Below are positions 16,046-25,997 of a DNA stretch of 64,000 nucleotides, piece after piece. A program made the translations under genes and the position numbers. This stretch comes from Polynucleobacter sp. 86C-FISCH (GTDB lineage Bacteria; Pseudomonadota; Gammaproteobacteria; Burkholderiales; Burkholderiaceae), in the NCBI RefSeq assembly GCF_018882415.1, contig NZ_JACVOL010000001.1, positions 907,531-971,530 of the forward strand, written 5' to 3'. The notes under the pieces were generated by a model, which had not been told where the DNA came from, did not search any database, and saw only the letters and a list, made by a program, of their open reading frames with translations. Position 1 is the first letter of the stretch, and every line of letters begins with the position of its first letter.

Positions 16046-16241
16046 AGCAAGGTTTTGCTATAAAAATAGGCAATCTGTTGCGTCCAAAATAGGCAAAAAA
16101 TTGGGGTTTTTGGACTTTTCTTAATTTATCGGTTAATAATAAAAAAGGGGTATGTAATTGGCTGGGTCCTATTTAGGCATTAATCGACCCTCCGTTTTAC
16201 CCAATAAAACATCATTTTTAGCTCAAATTTAGGCAAAACGC

Positions 16242-18920
16242 GTGGCGACTAAAGCAACTACCAAAAAAAGCAGCTCTAAGACTACCGCCGGGGATAACCC
16301 AAAGGCACTCATCATTGCGGAGAAGCCCTCTGTTGCCAATGACATTGCTAAGGCCCTAGGTGGCTTTACAAAATATGAAGATTATTTTGAAAGCGATGAA
16401 TTTCTGATTTCTTCTGCAGTGGGCCATTTATTAGAAATCGCCGCTCCCGAAGAATTTGACGTAAAACGTGGCAAGTGGTCTTTTGCCAACCTGCCAGTGG
16501 TGCCTCCATATTTTGATTTGCGTCCGATTGCCAAAACAGAGTCACGCTTAAAAGTTTTACAAAAGCTTATTAAGCGTAAAGATGTCACCGCGCTGATTAA
16601 TGCATGCGACGCGGGGCGTGAAGGCGAGCTGATTTTCCGTTTGATTGCGCAACATGCAAAAGCATCGCAATCTATTAAACGCTTGTGGCTGCAGTCGATG
16701 ACACCAGCAGCAATTCGTGATGGCTTTGCCAACTTACGAACCGATGAAGATATGCAGCCCCTTGCAGATGCAGCGCGTTGCCGCTCTGAAGCAGATTGGT
16801 TAGTTGGTATCAATGGCACTCGCGCCATGACTGCGTTTAATAGCAAGAGTGGTGGCTTCTTTTTAACCACGGTCGGCCGTGTTCAAACCCCAACACTCTC
16901 AATTGTGGTTGAGAGAGAAGAGCTCATTCGTAAATTTATTTCTAAAGACTACTGGGAAGTAAAAGCAGAATTCATTGCTGCGGCAGGCGTCTATGAGGGT
17001 CGTTGGTTTGATCCGAAATTTAAAAAAGATGCTGCTGAACCAGATGCGCGCGAGAATCGCTTATGGAGCGAAGCGGCCGCACAAAGCATCGTAGCGGCAT
17101 GTCGCGACAAAAAAGCAAACGTAACCGAAGAGGCCAAGCCAGCCACACAGCTTGCTCCTCAACTATTCGACTTAACTAGTTTGCAACGCGAAGCGAATGC
17201 ACGCTTTGGCTTCTCCGCAAAAAATACATTAGGTCTTGCACAAGCTTTATATGAGCGTCACAAAGTATTAACGTATCCGCGTACTGATGCAAAAGCACTG
17301 CCAGAAGATTATCTCGATACAGTTAAGCAAACCATGGAAAATCTTTCTGAGAATTCGCAAGACTATCGTGCATTTGCCAAACAAATTCTGCAAGGCGATC
17401 CTAAGGATCCAAAAGCCAAGGCAGGCTACGGATGGATTAAACCGAACAAGCGTATTTTCGATAACTCCAAAATTTCCGATCACTTTGCGATCATTCCAAC
17501 TCTAGAAACGCCAAAGAGTTTGAGCGAGCCCGAGGCAAAGCTCTACGATTTGGTAGTACGTCGTTTCTTGGCGGTGTTTTATCCTGCTGCGGAATTCCGC
17601 GTTACTACTCGTATTACAGAGGCTTCAGGACACCACTTTAAAACCGAGGGGCGTGTGCTTGTAAACCCAGGCTGGCTAACGGTCTACGGTAAATCCAATC
17701 AGGCGGATGATGAGCTCGTTCCAGTCCAAGAGGGCGAATCAGTCCAAACAGAAACTATTGCTGCTGTGCCATTAAAAACAAAGCCACCAGCACGCTATAC
17801 AGAAGCAACATTGCTCTCCGCAATGGAAAGCGCTGGTAAGTGGGTAGATGATGATGAGATGCGTGAAGCTATGGCCGAAAAAGGCTTAGGCACTCCTGCA
17901 ACACGCGCGGCAATTATTGAAGGTCTGCTAGCAGAAAAGTATATCGTGCGCGAAGCACGTGAGCTAATACCAACAGCAAAAGCGTTCCAGCTGATGACTT
18001 TATTGCGCGGCTTAGATGTTGAAGAGTTAACGCGCCCCGATTTAACTGGTAGCTGGGAGAACAAACTTTCTCTCATCGAGCAAGGCAAGATGAATCGCGA
18101 TACTTTCATGCAAGAGATCGCGCAGATGACCCAGCGCATTGTGAAGCGCGCCAAAGAATACGATAGCGATACTATCCCTGGCGACTATGCCACTATGACC
18201 ACGCCATGCCCGCACTGTAAGGGTCCGGTGAAAGAAAACTACCGTCGTTTTGCTTGCGAAAAGTGTGGCTTTACTATCAGCAAAACACCGGGTGGACGTG
18301 CATTTGAATACCCTGAAGTTGAAGAGTTGCTACGTGAAAAAACGATTGGCCCTCTACAAGGATTCCGCAGCAAAATGGGAAGGCCATTTGCAGCAATTAT
18401 CAAGTTGAGTGAAATTCCAGAGGATGACAAAGACTATCCAAATGCTGGTTTCAAACTCGAGTTTGATTTTGGTAATACACAAGATGACGAAACTGAAGCG
18501 GTTGATTTCACAGGTCGTCAAGCTCTAGGAGTTTGTCCTAAGTGTTCTGGTGCTGTTTATGAAGATGGCATGCGCTACGTTTGTGAAAACAATACGGGCC
18601 CAAGCAAAACGTGTGACTTCAAAACCGGCAAGGTTGTTTTACAACAAGAAGTATCGGCAGAACAAGTTCAAAAGTTATTGAAAGAAGGCAAAACCGATCT
18701 TCTGACCAACTTTAAGTCGAACCGTACTGGTCGTGGGTTTAAGGCCTATTTAGCCTTAGATTCAGCAGGCAAAATTGGTTTTGAATTTGAGGCCAAAGCT
18801 CCCAAAGCAGAGGGTGCTGCTAAAGCCCCTGCGAAGAAACGGGCAGGCGCAAGTGCAGCAACTAAATCAGCTGCAAAACCTAAGCGCGCTAGCAAAGCAA
18901 AGTCATCCTCTAGTAGCTGA
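16242..18920 (+). CDS. topB: Type IA DNA topoisomerase (topoisomerase III type)
   Basis: This 892-residue enzyme cuts and passes single DNA strands. A TOPRIM domain (KALIIAEKPSVANDIAKALG, then ACDAGREGELIF) precedes the IA core, with the catalytic tyrosine Y345 in VLTYPRTDAKALP. The C-terminus holds two Cys4 zinc ribbons (CPHC-CEKC and CPKC with a later pair). A lysine/alanine/serine-rich tail of about 50 residues ends the protein. The TOPRIM end fits topoisomerase III as annotated in Burkholderiales better than TopA; the name is family judgement. The start is a GTG. The final 175 bp overlap the opposite-strand MnmC-type gene. Confidence 0.88.
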   Translation: MATKATTKKSSSKTTAGDNPKALIIAEKPSVANDIAKALGGFTKYEDYFESDEFLISSAVGHLLEIAAPEEFDVKRGKWSFANLPVVPPYFDLRPIAKTESRLKVLQKLIKRKDVTALINACDAGREGELIFRLIAQHAKASQSIKRLWLQSMTPAAIRDGFANLRTDEDMQPLADAARCRSEADWLVGINGTRAMTAFNSKSGGFFLTTVGRVQTPTLSIVVEREELIRKFISKDYWEVKAEFIAAAGVYEGRWFDPKFKKDAAEPDARENRLWSEAAAQSIVAACRDKKANVTEEAKPATQLAPQLFDLTSLQREANARFGFSAKNTLGLAQALYERHKVLTYPRTDAKALPEDYLDTVKQTMENLSENSQDYRAFAKQILQGDPKDPKAKAGYGWIKPNKRIFDNSKISDHFAIIPTLETPKSLSEPEAKLYDLVVRRFLAVFYPAAEFRVTTRITEASGHHFKTEGRVLVNPGWLTVYGKSNQADDELVPVQEGESVQTETIAAVPLKTKPPARYTEATLLSAMESAGKWVDDDEMREAMAEKGLGTPATRAAIIEGLLAEKYIVREARELIPTAKAFQLMTLLRGLDVEELTRPDLTGSWENKLSLIEQGKMNRDTFMQEIAQMTQRIVKRAKEYDSDTIPGDYATMTTPCPHCKGPVKENYRRFACEKCGFTISKTPGGRAFEYPEVEELLREKTIGPLQGFRSKMGRPFAAIIKLSEIPEDDKDYPNAGFKLEFDFGNTQDDETEAVDFTGRQALGVCPKCSGAVYEDGMRYVCENNTGPSKTCDFKTGKVVLQQEVSAEQVQKLLKEGKTDLLTNFKSNRTGRGFKAYLALDSAGKIGFEFEAKAPKAEGAAKAPAKKRAGASAATKSAAKPKRASKAKSSSSS

Positions 18921-19981
18921 GCGGTAATAAGCTTGGCCGCTAGAGCGGACCACAAAATTCCACGTGACCCCAAGGCGGTAGCCAGAAATATCCCTGGGCG
19001 CTGAGTGAGGGCGCCGATGATGGGCAAGCGATCGCCAGCAACACAACGAACGCCAACAAATTCACCGGCCTTCACTAACGAGCGCGTATCCCCCTCTTCA
19101 TAGGCTATCAGGCCCTTAGCTTGTTCGCGATTGAAATCATCGCTTTCATCTCTTGGCACCAGATCGTCTTCGCCCTCATCAAAGCTCGAGCCCACGATCC
19201 ATTGATAACTGCCGTCCTCTAAACGAGTCGCAGGCAAACAATAACCATCGCCAGAAATTCCGACACTTGGCAACCTTTCGGCCCAAGGATCTCCTTCTTG
19301 AACCGAGAAAATGCTGAGTTGTCCACGTACAGGCCTTAAAGGTAAGCGAATATCAATGCTGCCCATTAAAGGCTTCGCCTCCATGGCGCAAGCAATAACT
19401 ACCTTGTCTGCTGAGACGACCATCTCATTTTGTGCATCAAACAAATGCCAAGCCTTGGTACCCTTTTCAAGGCGCGTAATGTGTGTATTCCAGACGCAAG
19501 TTAACCGCTCGTGATTCTTCAAAAGCTGTTTGCTTGCTTCGTATAAATTTAAACCAGCACCTCGCGGCAACCACACACCGCTTTGCTCAATTCCACAAAC
19601 ACGCTGCGCTTCCTTAGCATCCATAGCGATTGCCATATCGACATCAAGATCTAGGTAGTGAAGATGCTCCATCGTTTGTGCACGATCAAATACTTTGTCT
19701 TTTTTGGTCGGCTGAAATATTCCATGCTGCTGCCATACATTTTTCCAGCGCGCTTCTGCTAGCAAAAATGCAATACGCGTTAGACGCAATAGGCGTGGAG
19801 AGCCTTTACCAATATGGGGATGAGCAATGGCATAAGCATGGCTGGAACAGGCAGTCGCTGGAGATGCGGCGGCGTCAATAATGCAAACTGCTTTGCCGCG
19901 CTCGAGCAACTCACTTGCAATGGTTGCCCCACAAATGCCTGCCCCAATCACCACTATTTCATGGTGTTGGGGTTTGGTCAT
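18746..19981 (-). CDS. FAD-dependent oxidase, stand-alone MnmC C-domain type
   Basis: This 411-residue flavoprotein resembles the oxidase half of bifunctional MnmC, which removes carboxymethyl from cmnm5(s2)U34 in tRNA. Evidence: the FAD-binding VIGAGICGATIASELLERG at the N-terminus, ACSSHAYAIAHPHIGKG, LPLRPVRGQLS, GVRCVAGDRLPIIG and ALGSRGILWSALAAKLI. The end, LVAALAPARFF, still matches the family end. The methyltransferase half of MnmC is absent. MnmE and MnmG, which make its substrate, are also encoded in this window. The last 58 codons lie antisense to the topoisomerase tail. Confidence 0.8.
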   Translation of the reverse strand: MTKPQHHEIVVIGAGICGATIASELLERGKAVCIIDAAASPATACSSHAYAIAHPHIGKGSPRLLRLTRIAFLLAEARWKNVWQQHGIFQPTKKDKVFDRAQTMEHLHYLDLDVDMAIAMDAKEAQRVCGIEQSGVWLPRGAGLNLYEASKQLLKNHERLTCVWNTHITRLEKGTKAWHLFDAQNEMVVSADKVVIACAMEAKPLMGSIDIRLPLRPVRGQLSIFSVQEGDPWAERLPSVGISGDGYCLPATRLEDGSYQWIVGSSFDEGEDDLVPRDESDDFNREQAKGLIAYEEGDTRSLVKAGEFVGVRCVAGDRLPIIGALTQRPGIFLATALGSRGILWSALAAKLITAQLLEDDFALLARLGFAADLVAALAPARFFAGALAAPSALGALASNSKPILPAESKAK

Positions 19982-20029
19982 TTAATAAATCTATATAAAA
20001 CGTTTGTGATTACTGAAGGGTTGTCAGCA

Positions 20030-21895
20030 TTAAGCATTCAAACGTTGTTCGATCTTAGAGCGAGTTTCTTTCAACTCTTTTGGCAAACGATCGCCAAGGT
20101 GTTCGAACAATTCTGTATGAAGCTTAAGCTCATTCTTCCAGTCATCAATTCCAACATTGATGGCTTGAGTGAACTTCTCTGCTGAGTAATCAAGGCCGCC
20201 CCAGTGCATATCTGCGTACTCTGGAGTAATGCCAAACGGTGTTTCTTTGCCGTTAGCTTTGCCTTCGGCGCGATTCAAAATCCAAGAAAGAACGCGCATG
20301 TTCTCGCCGAAGCCAGGCCATACAAACTTGCCATTTTCGTCTTTGCGGAACCAGTTCACACAATAGATCTTCGGCAATACAGCGCCTTCAGCTTCCAACT
20401 TCTTACCAATATTTAACCAGTGTTGGAAGTAGTCGCTCATGTTGTAACCAGCAAATGCAATCATTGCAAATGGGTCACGGCGCACAACGCCGATCTGTCC
20501 TGTAATCGCTGCGGTAGTTTCCGAGCCCAATGTCGCAGCCATGTAAACACCCTCAACCCAATCACGCGCTTCGCTAACCAAAGGCACAGTGTTTGAACGG
20601 CGACCGCCGAACAAGAAAGCATCAATTGGAACGCCTGCAGGATCATCCCAGTTTGGATCAACCGCTGGGTTATTGGTTGCAGCAACAGTGAAGCGTGAGT
20701 TTGGATGTGCGGCTTTACGACCAGCAGCGCCATCAGCAGGAGTCCAGTCTTTACCTTGCCAGTCAATCAAATGTGCTGGCGGGGTTTCTGTCAAACCTTC
20801 CCACCAAACATCGCCATCATCGGTCAAGCCAACGTTAGTGAAAATCACGTCTTGGTTCAATGAGTCGATACAGTTTTGGTTTGTTTGGCGATTGGTTCCA
20901 GGAGCTACGCCAAAGTAGCCAGACTCAGGATTGATCGCAAATAAACGGGTTTTGCCAGTGACAGCATCTTTGCGTGGTTTGATCCAAGCAATATCGTCAC
21001 CAATAGTAGTTACTTTCCAACCATCGAATCCTGCTGGAGGAATCATCATGGAGAAATTGGTTTTGCCGCAAGCAGATGGGAATGCTGCTGCGATATGGTA
21101 TTTCTTACCTTCGGGTGAAGTTACGCCCAAGATCAACATGTGCTCAGCCAACCAACCTTGGTCACGGCCCATATTTGACGCAATGCGCAAGGCAAAACAT
21201 TTTTTACCTAACAATGCATTGCCACCGTAGCCAGATCCAAAGGACCAGATCTCACGAGTTTCTGGGTAATGAACAATATATTTGTTCTTGTTGTTAGGCC
21301 ATGCAACATCTTTTTCGCCAGCAGCCAAAGGCTTGCCAACCGTATGAATACAAGGAACGAATTCGCCGTCAGCACCCAACTGGTCAATAACTGCTTTGCC
21401 CATACGGGTCATCAACTTCATATTGATTGCAACGTAAGGGCTGTCAGATAACTCAACGCCAATGTGTGCAATTGGTGAGCCGATTGGGCCCATTGAAAAT
21501 GGCACAACATACATTGTTCTGCCACGCATACAGCCATCAAACAATGGATTCAATGTTGCACGCATCTCGCTTGGCTCAACCCAGTTATTGGTTGGACCAG
21601 CATCTTCTTTCTTGGCAGAGCAAATAAAGGTGCGGTCTTCAACACGCGCCACATCTTCAGGATCAGACAAAGCTAAAAAGGAGTTTTTACGTTTGGCAGG
21701 GTTAAGACGCTTAAATACACCAGCCGAAACCAACAACTCGCACAGCTCATCGTACTCAGCCTGTGAGCCATCACACCAACGAATCGCGTCAGGCTTGGTC
21801 AGAGCGGCAACTTCGCCAACCCACTCAATTAAACGCTTGTTTTTTACGTAAGCTGGCGCATTCACATTGATTTGGCCGCTGGTAGTTGAAGTCAT
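20030..21895 (-). CDS. pckG: Phosphoenolpyruvate carboxykinase (GTP)
   Basis: This 621-residue enzyme interconverts oxaloacetate and PEP using GTP/GDP, the entry step of gluconeogenesis. The GTP-type signature is clear: the kinase-1a P-loop with its reactive cysteine [13 protein letters not shown], the upstream [22 protein letters not shown] and the kinase-2 region [11 protein letters not shown]. Length fits the bacterial GTP class (about 600-620) and not the ATP class. It is a single gene with its own region upstream (21896-21985). Confidence 0.95.
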   Translation of the reverse strand: MTSTTSGQINVNAPAYVKNKRLIEWVGEVAALTKPDAIRWCDGSQAEYDELCELLVSAGVFKRLNPAKRKNSFLALSDPEDVARVEDRTFICSAKKEDAGPTNNWVEPSEMRATLNPLFDGCMRGRTMYVVPFSMGPIGSPIAHIGVELSDSPYVAINMKLMTRMGKAVIDQLGADGEFVPCIHTVGKPLAAGEKDVAWPNNKNKYIVHYPETREIWSFGSGYGGNALLGKKCFALRIASNMGRDQGWLAEHMLILGVTSPEGKKYHIAAAFPSACGKTNFSMMIPPAGFDGWKVTTIGDDIAWIKPRKDAVTGKTRLFAINPESGYFGVAPGTNRQTNQNCIDSLNQDVIFTNVGLTDDGDVWWEGLTETPPAHLIDWQGKDWTPADGAAGRKAAHPNSRFTVAATNNPAVDPNWDDPAGVPIDAFLFGGRRSNTVPLVSEARDWVEGVYMAATLGSETTAAITGQIGVVRRDPFAMIAFAGYNMSDYFQHWLNIGKKLEAEGAVLPKIYCVNWFRKDENGKFVWPGFGENMRVLSWILNRAEGKANGKETPFGITPEYADMHWGGLDYSAEKFTQAINVGIDDWKNELKLHTELFEHLGDRLPKELKETRSKIEQRLNA

Positions 21896-21985
21896 ATGTT
21901 TCCCTATGAAGATTGAATTTTTTAATCCGACAATTTTATCATTTTGGGTGAATTTTTACCCTCAGCCCCACACCGCACAAACCCT

Positions 21986-23350
21986 TTACTTGCCAATACA
22001 AAATTGGCTGAAGATTTTGCCCAAAAGGTCGTCAGGGAGCAGTTTGCCAGTGATTTCGCCAAGGTGTTTTTGCGCTAAAGATAGCTCTTCTGCAAACAAC
22101 TCCAGCGAATTGTTGCCATTTGCGGCAAATTGTTCTGATTTTTCAATATGTTCTGCAGCTCGCTCTATGTAGTCTAAATGTCTTCTGCGAGCCAAAATTG
22201 TGCCCTCTTGAGGCCCATCCCAGCCCACAATCTCCAAAATCTTCCGCTTGAGCTGATCTATTCCCACTCCAGTTTTGGCAGAAATCAATAAAGCCTGATC
22301 GGACGGCAATTTTGGAGAGTCGGGCAGCAAGTCAGCCTTATTGACGACTTCGAGTACAGCGCATTTAGGGGGTAATTCCTCCAAAATCTGGGCTTTTAGC
22401 TCATCTTCTTGATTGCCCGCCTGAGCGTCGGTCAAAAAAATCACCATATCAGCATGACGAATGGCATCCCAAGATCTCTCAATCCCCTTTGCCTCGACTA
22501 TGTCGGAAGTTTCCCTCAAGCCTGCGGTGTCAATAATGTGCATTGGCACGCCATCAATAGTGATGCTTTCCTTTACTCGATCGCGGGTAGTTCCAGCAAT
22601 GGGGGTAACAATAGCCACCTCTTCGCCAGCCAAACGATTTAATAGGGAGCTTTTCCCAACATTAGGAGCCCCAGCCAAAACCAACTGGATTCCATCTCGC
22701 AAGATTTTTCCCTGCTTAGCGCCAGCACGTAAAGCCTGCAACCTTTCTTTTACAGCCGCCAAGCGTTGACGCGCTTGGGCATTTTCCAAAAACTCAATTT
22801 CCTCTTCTGGAAAATCCAGGGTTGATTCAACCAAAATTCTGAGCTGAGTAATTTCCTCGATGAGATTGTTAATGTCATCAGAAAAAGCACCTTGCAAGGA
22901 GCGCGCGGCTCCACGCACGGCCGCCTCACTTTGCGCATCAATCAAATCTGCAATTGCCTCGGCTTGAGTCAAATCGATCTTGTTATTGAGATAGGCGCGC
23001 AAAGTAAATTCGCCAGGCTCTGCGATAACAAGCCCCTCGTTTTTTCCCAACTCTAAACAGCGCTTTATTACCAACTCGAGTAGTTGTGGCCCACCATGAC
23101 ACTGAAGCTCTAAAACATCTTCACCTGTGAATGAGGCTGGTCCAGCAAAGTAAATAGCAATAAGCTGATCAATAGCATCGCCGTGTTCGTCACACAGTGT
23201 TAATAGATTGGCTTGACGTGGAGAAAGTTTTTTTTGAAAGAGGGAGTTTGCGATGGGCTGTAGGTTTTGTCCGCTGATGCGAACAACGCCCACGCCAGCC
23301 TTACCCTGTGCGGTTGCGACAGCAATGATAGGCAATTTTCTCGTCATCAT
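21986..23350 (-). CDS. mnmE: tRNA modification GTPase MnmE
   Basis: This 454-residue GTPase works with MnmG to add the cmnm5 or nm5 group to U34 of tRNAs. It shows the N-terminal folate-binding domain (KAGVGVVRISG, SFTGEDVLELQCHGG) and a helical domain interrupted by the G domain. The G motifs are GAPNVGKSSLLN (G1), GTTRDRVKE (G2), DTAGLRET (G3) and NKAD (G4). The invariant C-terminal CIGK is present. Length and ends are normal. It sits after yidC in the rpmH-rnpA-yidD-yidC-mnmE series typical of the origin region. Confidence 0.96.
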   Translation of the reverse strand: MMTRKLPIIAVATAQGKAGVGVVRISGQNLQPIANSLFQKKLSPRQANLLTLCDEHGDAIDQLIAIYFAGPASFTGEDVLELQCHGGPQLLELVIKRCLELGKNEGLVIAEPGEFTLRAYLNNKIDLTQAEAIADLIDAQSEAAVRGAARSLQGAFSDDINNLIEEITQLRILVESTLDFPEEEIEFLENAQARQRLAAVKERLQALRAGAKQGKILRDGIQLVLAGAPNVGKSSLLNRLAGEEVAIVTPIAGTTRDRVKESITIDGVPMHIIDTAGLRETSDIVEAKGIERSWDAIRHADMVIFLTDAQAGNQEDELKAQILEELPPKCAVLEVVNKADLLPDSPKLPSDQALLISAKTGVGIDQLKRKILEIVGWDGPQEGTILARRRHLDYIERAAEHIEKSEQFAANGNNSLELFAEELSLAQKHLGEITGKLLPDDLLGKIFSQFCIGK

Positions 23351-23389
23351 TGCTGTCTACTTATTACAAAGTTTTATGCGGCTCGCAAA

Positions 23390-25063
23390 TTACCTAGCGG
23401 GCTTTTTTCCAAACATTTGGTTAATTTGCCACTGCTGTGCAATTGATAACAAATTGTTTACAACCCAATATAAAACCAATCCGGCAGGGAAGAAGAAGAA
23501 CATGACCGAGAAAACAATCGGCATGTACATCATGATTTTTGCCTGAACTGGATCTGGTGGTGTTGGGTTCAACTTGGTTTGCACGAACATTGAAGCAGCC
23601 ATAATTACCGGAAGGATGTAGTACGGGTCAGGAACTGAAAGGTCATGAATCCACAATACCCATGGCGCCCCACGCATCTCAACCGAAGACAACAAAACCC
23701 AATACAAAGAAATAAACACTGGGATTTGAATAACCACAGGGAGACAGCCTCCCAACGGGTTAATTTTTTCTTTTCGATACATCTCCATCATGGCTTGATT
23801 GAGTTTTTGTGGCTCGCCTTTGTACTGCTCTTTCATGGCCACCAAGCGGGGTTGCACTTCCTTCATGCGCGCCATTGATTTATAGCTTGCTGCAGAAAGC
23901 GGGAAGAACACCAACTTAATTAAGATGGTCAAAAGAATGATTGACCAACCCCAGTTGCCAACATAAGAGTGGATGTTGTCTAGCAGCCAAAAAATTGGTT
24001 TGGCCAAAATGGTTAAGTAGCCATAGTCTTTTAGCAACTCAAACCCTGGGGCGATAGTTTCTAAAACACGCTCCTCTTGTGGGCCAACAAATAACTTGGC
24101 TTTTTCTACAACAGAAGATCCTGAGGCAACCACGCCGAGGGGGGTTTGCATACCAATTCGATAGAGGCCGTTGTCAATTCTGCCGGCGTAAATATCGCGT
24201 GCAACTTTATCGCCCGGGATCCATGCGCTTGCGAAATAATGCTGGACCATTGCAATCCAAGCTGGCTCACCAGCCGCTACTTGGGTAGGGATAGTGATTT
24301 TGTTTTTATCAATTGCCGTGAACTCAAGCTTATTAAACTTTTCTTTGTCGGTGTAAGCAGCTGGCCCAGTAAAGGTGCTAGCAGAAAAGGCGCCATCGAA
24401 GGGGCCGATTTTTTGTTCTTGGGATGCGTCGCGCACAATCTCTGTGTATAGAACAAGTGGGTTTGGGTTGTTTGATGATTGGGTAACTCGATGCCCAACA
24501 TCCACAACATAGCTGCCTGGATTAAGAATGAATGTTTTTTCCAACTTAACGCCATTGCGTTCACTAACAAAAACAGCAAACGGTCTACCTGAGCCATCTT
24601 TGCCGGATTGAGCCAACTTAAATGTACTTGTATGGTTTGGCAGATCGTTATTTCCAAGGGAAATTAATCCTGAACGAGCAAAGTATTTATGTGTCGGCGT
24701 GTATTGGAACAGCTCAACCGGCTTATTTTCTGCGGTTAAAGATTTCAATAGCTTTGCATCAATAACGTTTGCGCCGCTTGCGCTGATCTCCAACACTAAA
24801 ACATCGTTCTGTAGTGTGAATTTTTCTGCGCCTTCAATCGCACCTCCACTTACGACAGGGGTTGCAGCAACGGCTGGTGATCCTGAGATTTGTGTAGGAA
24901 CATCAACCTTGTTGGTGGTAGCTGTTTTATCGGCAGCTGCTGGAGCACTTGCTGGAGCGCCACCAAACAAAGATGGCTTGCCTTCATGAACCTGCCAATT
25001 GTTGTAGAGCATAAGACCCGACATCGAGAATACAGCCCAAAGAATTGTTTTTTTAAAGTCCAT
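23390..25063 (-). CDS. yidC: Membrane protein insertase YidC
   Basis: This 557-residue insertase places proteins into the inner membrane, alone or with Sec. It has an N-terminal transmembrane segment (about 5-23), a large periplasmic beta-sandwich domain (about 60-340), and the conserved core of membrane helices from about 355 onward. The core includes GWSIILLTILIKLVFFPLSAASYKSMARMKEVQPR and INPLGGCLPVVIQIPVFISLYWVL. The end is basic (QMFGKKPAR). Length is normal for a gram-negative YidC. Confidence 0.96.
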   Translation of the reverse strand: MDFKKTILWAVFSMSGLMLYNNWQVHEGKPSLFGGAPASAPAAADKTATTNKVDVPTQISGSPAVAATPVVSGGAIEGAEKFTLQNDVLVLEISASGANVIDAKLLKSLTAENKPVELFQYTPTHKYFARSGLISLGNNDLPNHTSTFKLAQSGKDGSGRPFAVFVSERNGVKLEKTFILNPGSYVVDVGHRVTQSSNNPNPLVLYTEIVRDASQEQKIGPFDGAFSASTFTGPAAYTDKEKFNKLEFTAIDKNKITIPTQVAAGEPAWIAMVQHYFASAWIPGDKVARDIYAGRIDNGLYRIGMQTPLGVVASGSSVVEKAKLFVGPQEERVLETIAPGFELLKDYGYLTILAKPIFWLLDNIHSYVGNWGWSIILLTILIKLVFFPLSAASYKSMARMKEVQPRLVAMKEQYKGEPQKLNQAMMEMYRKEKINPLGGCLPVVIQIPVFISLYWVLLSSVEMRGAPWVLWIHDLSVPDPYYILPVIMAASMFVQTKLNPTPPDPVQAKIMMYMPIVFSVMFFFFPAGLVLYWVVNNLLSIAQQWQINQMFGKKPAR

Positions 25064-25073
25064 TTACATTCAC

Positions 25074-25313
25074 TTAAGTTGATGTTTTTGTATCTTTTAA
25101 AGCAGGATCATAGCCGCCGTGTGACCATGGGTTGCAGCGCAAGATACGCCACACCGTTAATCCAAGGCTTTTTAAAAATCCATAATGACTAAAGCAGTCA
25201 CAAGCATATTGCGAACAACTGGGTACGTATTTGCAGTGCATTCCCACATATGGGCTCAATGTTAGTTGATAAATTTTTACCAACTTTATTGCCACGTGGT
25301 TTAAAACACGCAC
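25074..25313 (-). CDS. yidD: Membrane insertion efficiency factor YidD
   Basis: This 79-residue protein matches the YidD family. LVKIYQLTLSPYVGMHCKYVPSCSQYA contains the cysteine pair typical of the family, and RILRCNPWSHGGYDPA is the conserved end. An amphipathic N-terminal helix is expected to lie on the membrane. It sits between rnpA (1 bp gap) and yidC (10 bp gap), the classical order. Confidence 0.93.
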   Translation of the reverse strand: MRVLNHVAIKLVKIYQLTLSPYVGMHCKYVPSCSQYACDCFSHYGFLKSLGLTVWRILRCNPWSHGGYDPALKDTKTST

Positions 25314-25314
25314 C

Positions 25315-25632
25315 TTAAATTAACCCTGAAATTTGAGAGCGCAGAATTTCTTTTTCTTTTTTTCTAAGCCTGCCTCGTGTTTCGCGACCAATTGGTTTTT
25401 TGAGCTTAACTACAACATCTTTATTTAAGGTGTTGGCTTGAGCCGCCCAAACCAATTCGCGAATCATTCTCTTGAGGCGATTTCGGTCAACCGCTCTTTT
25501 GGCTAACTTCTTTGCTACAGCAACCCCCAAGTCAGGCTTAGCGCCCTCTTGGGTGGATGCAGCATATACACCCCAGTACAAACTTGTCTGGGGACGTATT
25601 TTTAGTAATTCAGAAATCCTAGCGCTATTCAA
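25315..25632 (-). CDS. rnpA: Ribonuclease P protein component
   Basis: This 105-residue basic protein is the cofactor of RNase P, which matures tRNA 5' ends. The RNR signature KRAVDRNRLKRMIRE is present near residues 45-59. The start appears to be a TTG (MNSARISELLKIRP); no ATG lies at a suitable place. It begins 8 bp after rpmH and is presumably cotranscribed with it. Confidence 0.92.
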   Translation of the reverse strand: MNSARISELLKIRPQTSLYWGVYAASTQEGAKPDLGVAVAKKLAKRAVDRNRLKRMIRELVWAAQANTLNKDVVVKLKKPIGRETRGRLRKKEKEILRSQISGLI

Positions 25633-25640
25633 TGGCTAAA

Positions 25641-25775
25641 TTAAACAGCCAAACGCTTGCGGCCTTTTGCACGGCGTGCATTTAAAACTGCGCGTCCGCT
25701 TTTGGTTTTCATACGAATGCGAAAGCCGTGAGTGCGCTTGCGACGTGTTACTGAGGGTTGGTAAGTTCTTTTCAT
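25641..25775 (-). CDS. rpmH: 50S ribosomal protein L34
   Basis: A 44-residue, very basic protein: starts [19 protein letters not shown] and ends [11 protein letters not shown], exactly the L34 pattern and length. It was too short for a standard frame list, so I translated it directly. It heads the rpmH-rnpA-yidD-yidC-mnmE run and is divergent from dnaA across the DnaA-box region. Confidence 0.97.
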
Positions 25776-25911
25776 GATCGATCCCTGGAAAACCAAGTAT
25801 TTTCCTTGTTGCAGAGCAAAAGGTCAATCTATCTTGATGAATATGTAGGTGTTTTTCTCTATTTTTGGCTAAATTTCTCTTAAATCATTAATTTAAATAG
25901 AGAATTTTCTA

Positions 25912-25962
25912 TTATTCACAAGTTATCCACAGGTTTTCCACGTTTTTGTAGCTTGTGGATAA
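25912..25962. promoter_or_regulatory. DnaA-box cluster upstream of dnaA
   Basis: Perfect boxes TTATCCACA at 25923-25931 and its reverse TGTGGATAA at 25954-25962, plus weaker TTATTCACA (25912-25920) and TTTTCCACG (25934-25942). They lie 36-86 bp before the dnaA ATG, where DnaA commonly represses its own promoter, and may also belong to the origin. Confidence 0.85.
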
Positions 25963-25997
25963 CTTTGGGGGATCGCTACAATGGATCCTCCAAAAAT

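Noticed and set aside
16034..16120. Short inverted repeats after dprA (TTGCTTTAAAGCAA and GTCCAAAA/TTTTTGGAC)
   Set aside because: Possible terminators but the stems are short, AT-rich and lack a clear U-run, so I did not list them.
25636..25827. 63-residue minus-strand frame over rpmH
   Set aside because: It is an out-of-frame shadow; the true gene there is the 44-residue L34 frame.
25953..25997. TTG start adding 15 residues to DnaA
   Set aside because: It lies in a perfect DnaA box and the added residues do not resemble DnaA; the ATG at 25998 fits.
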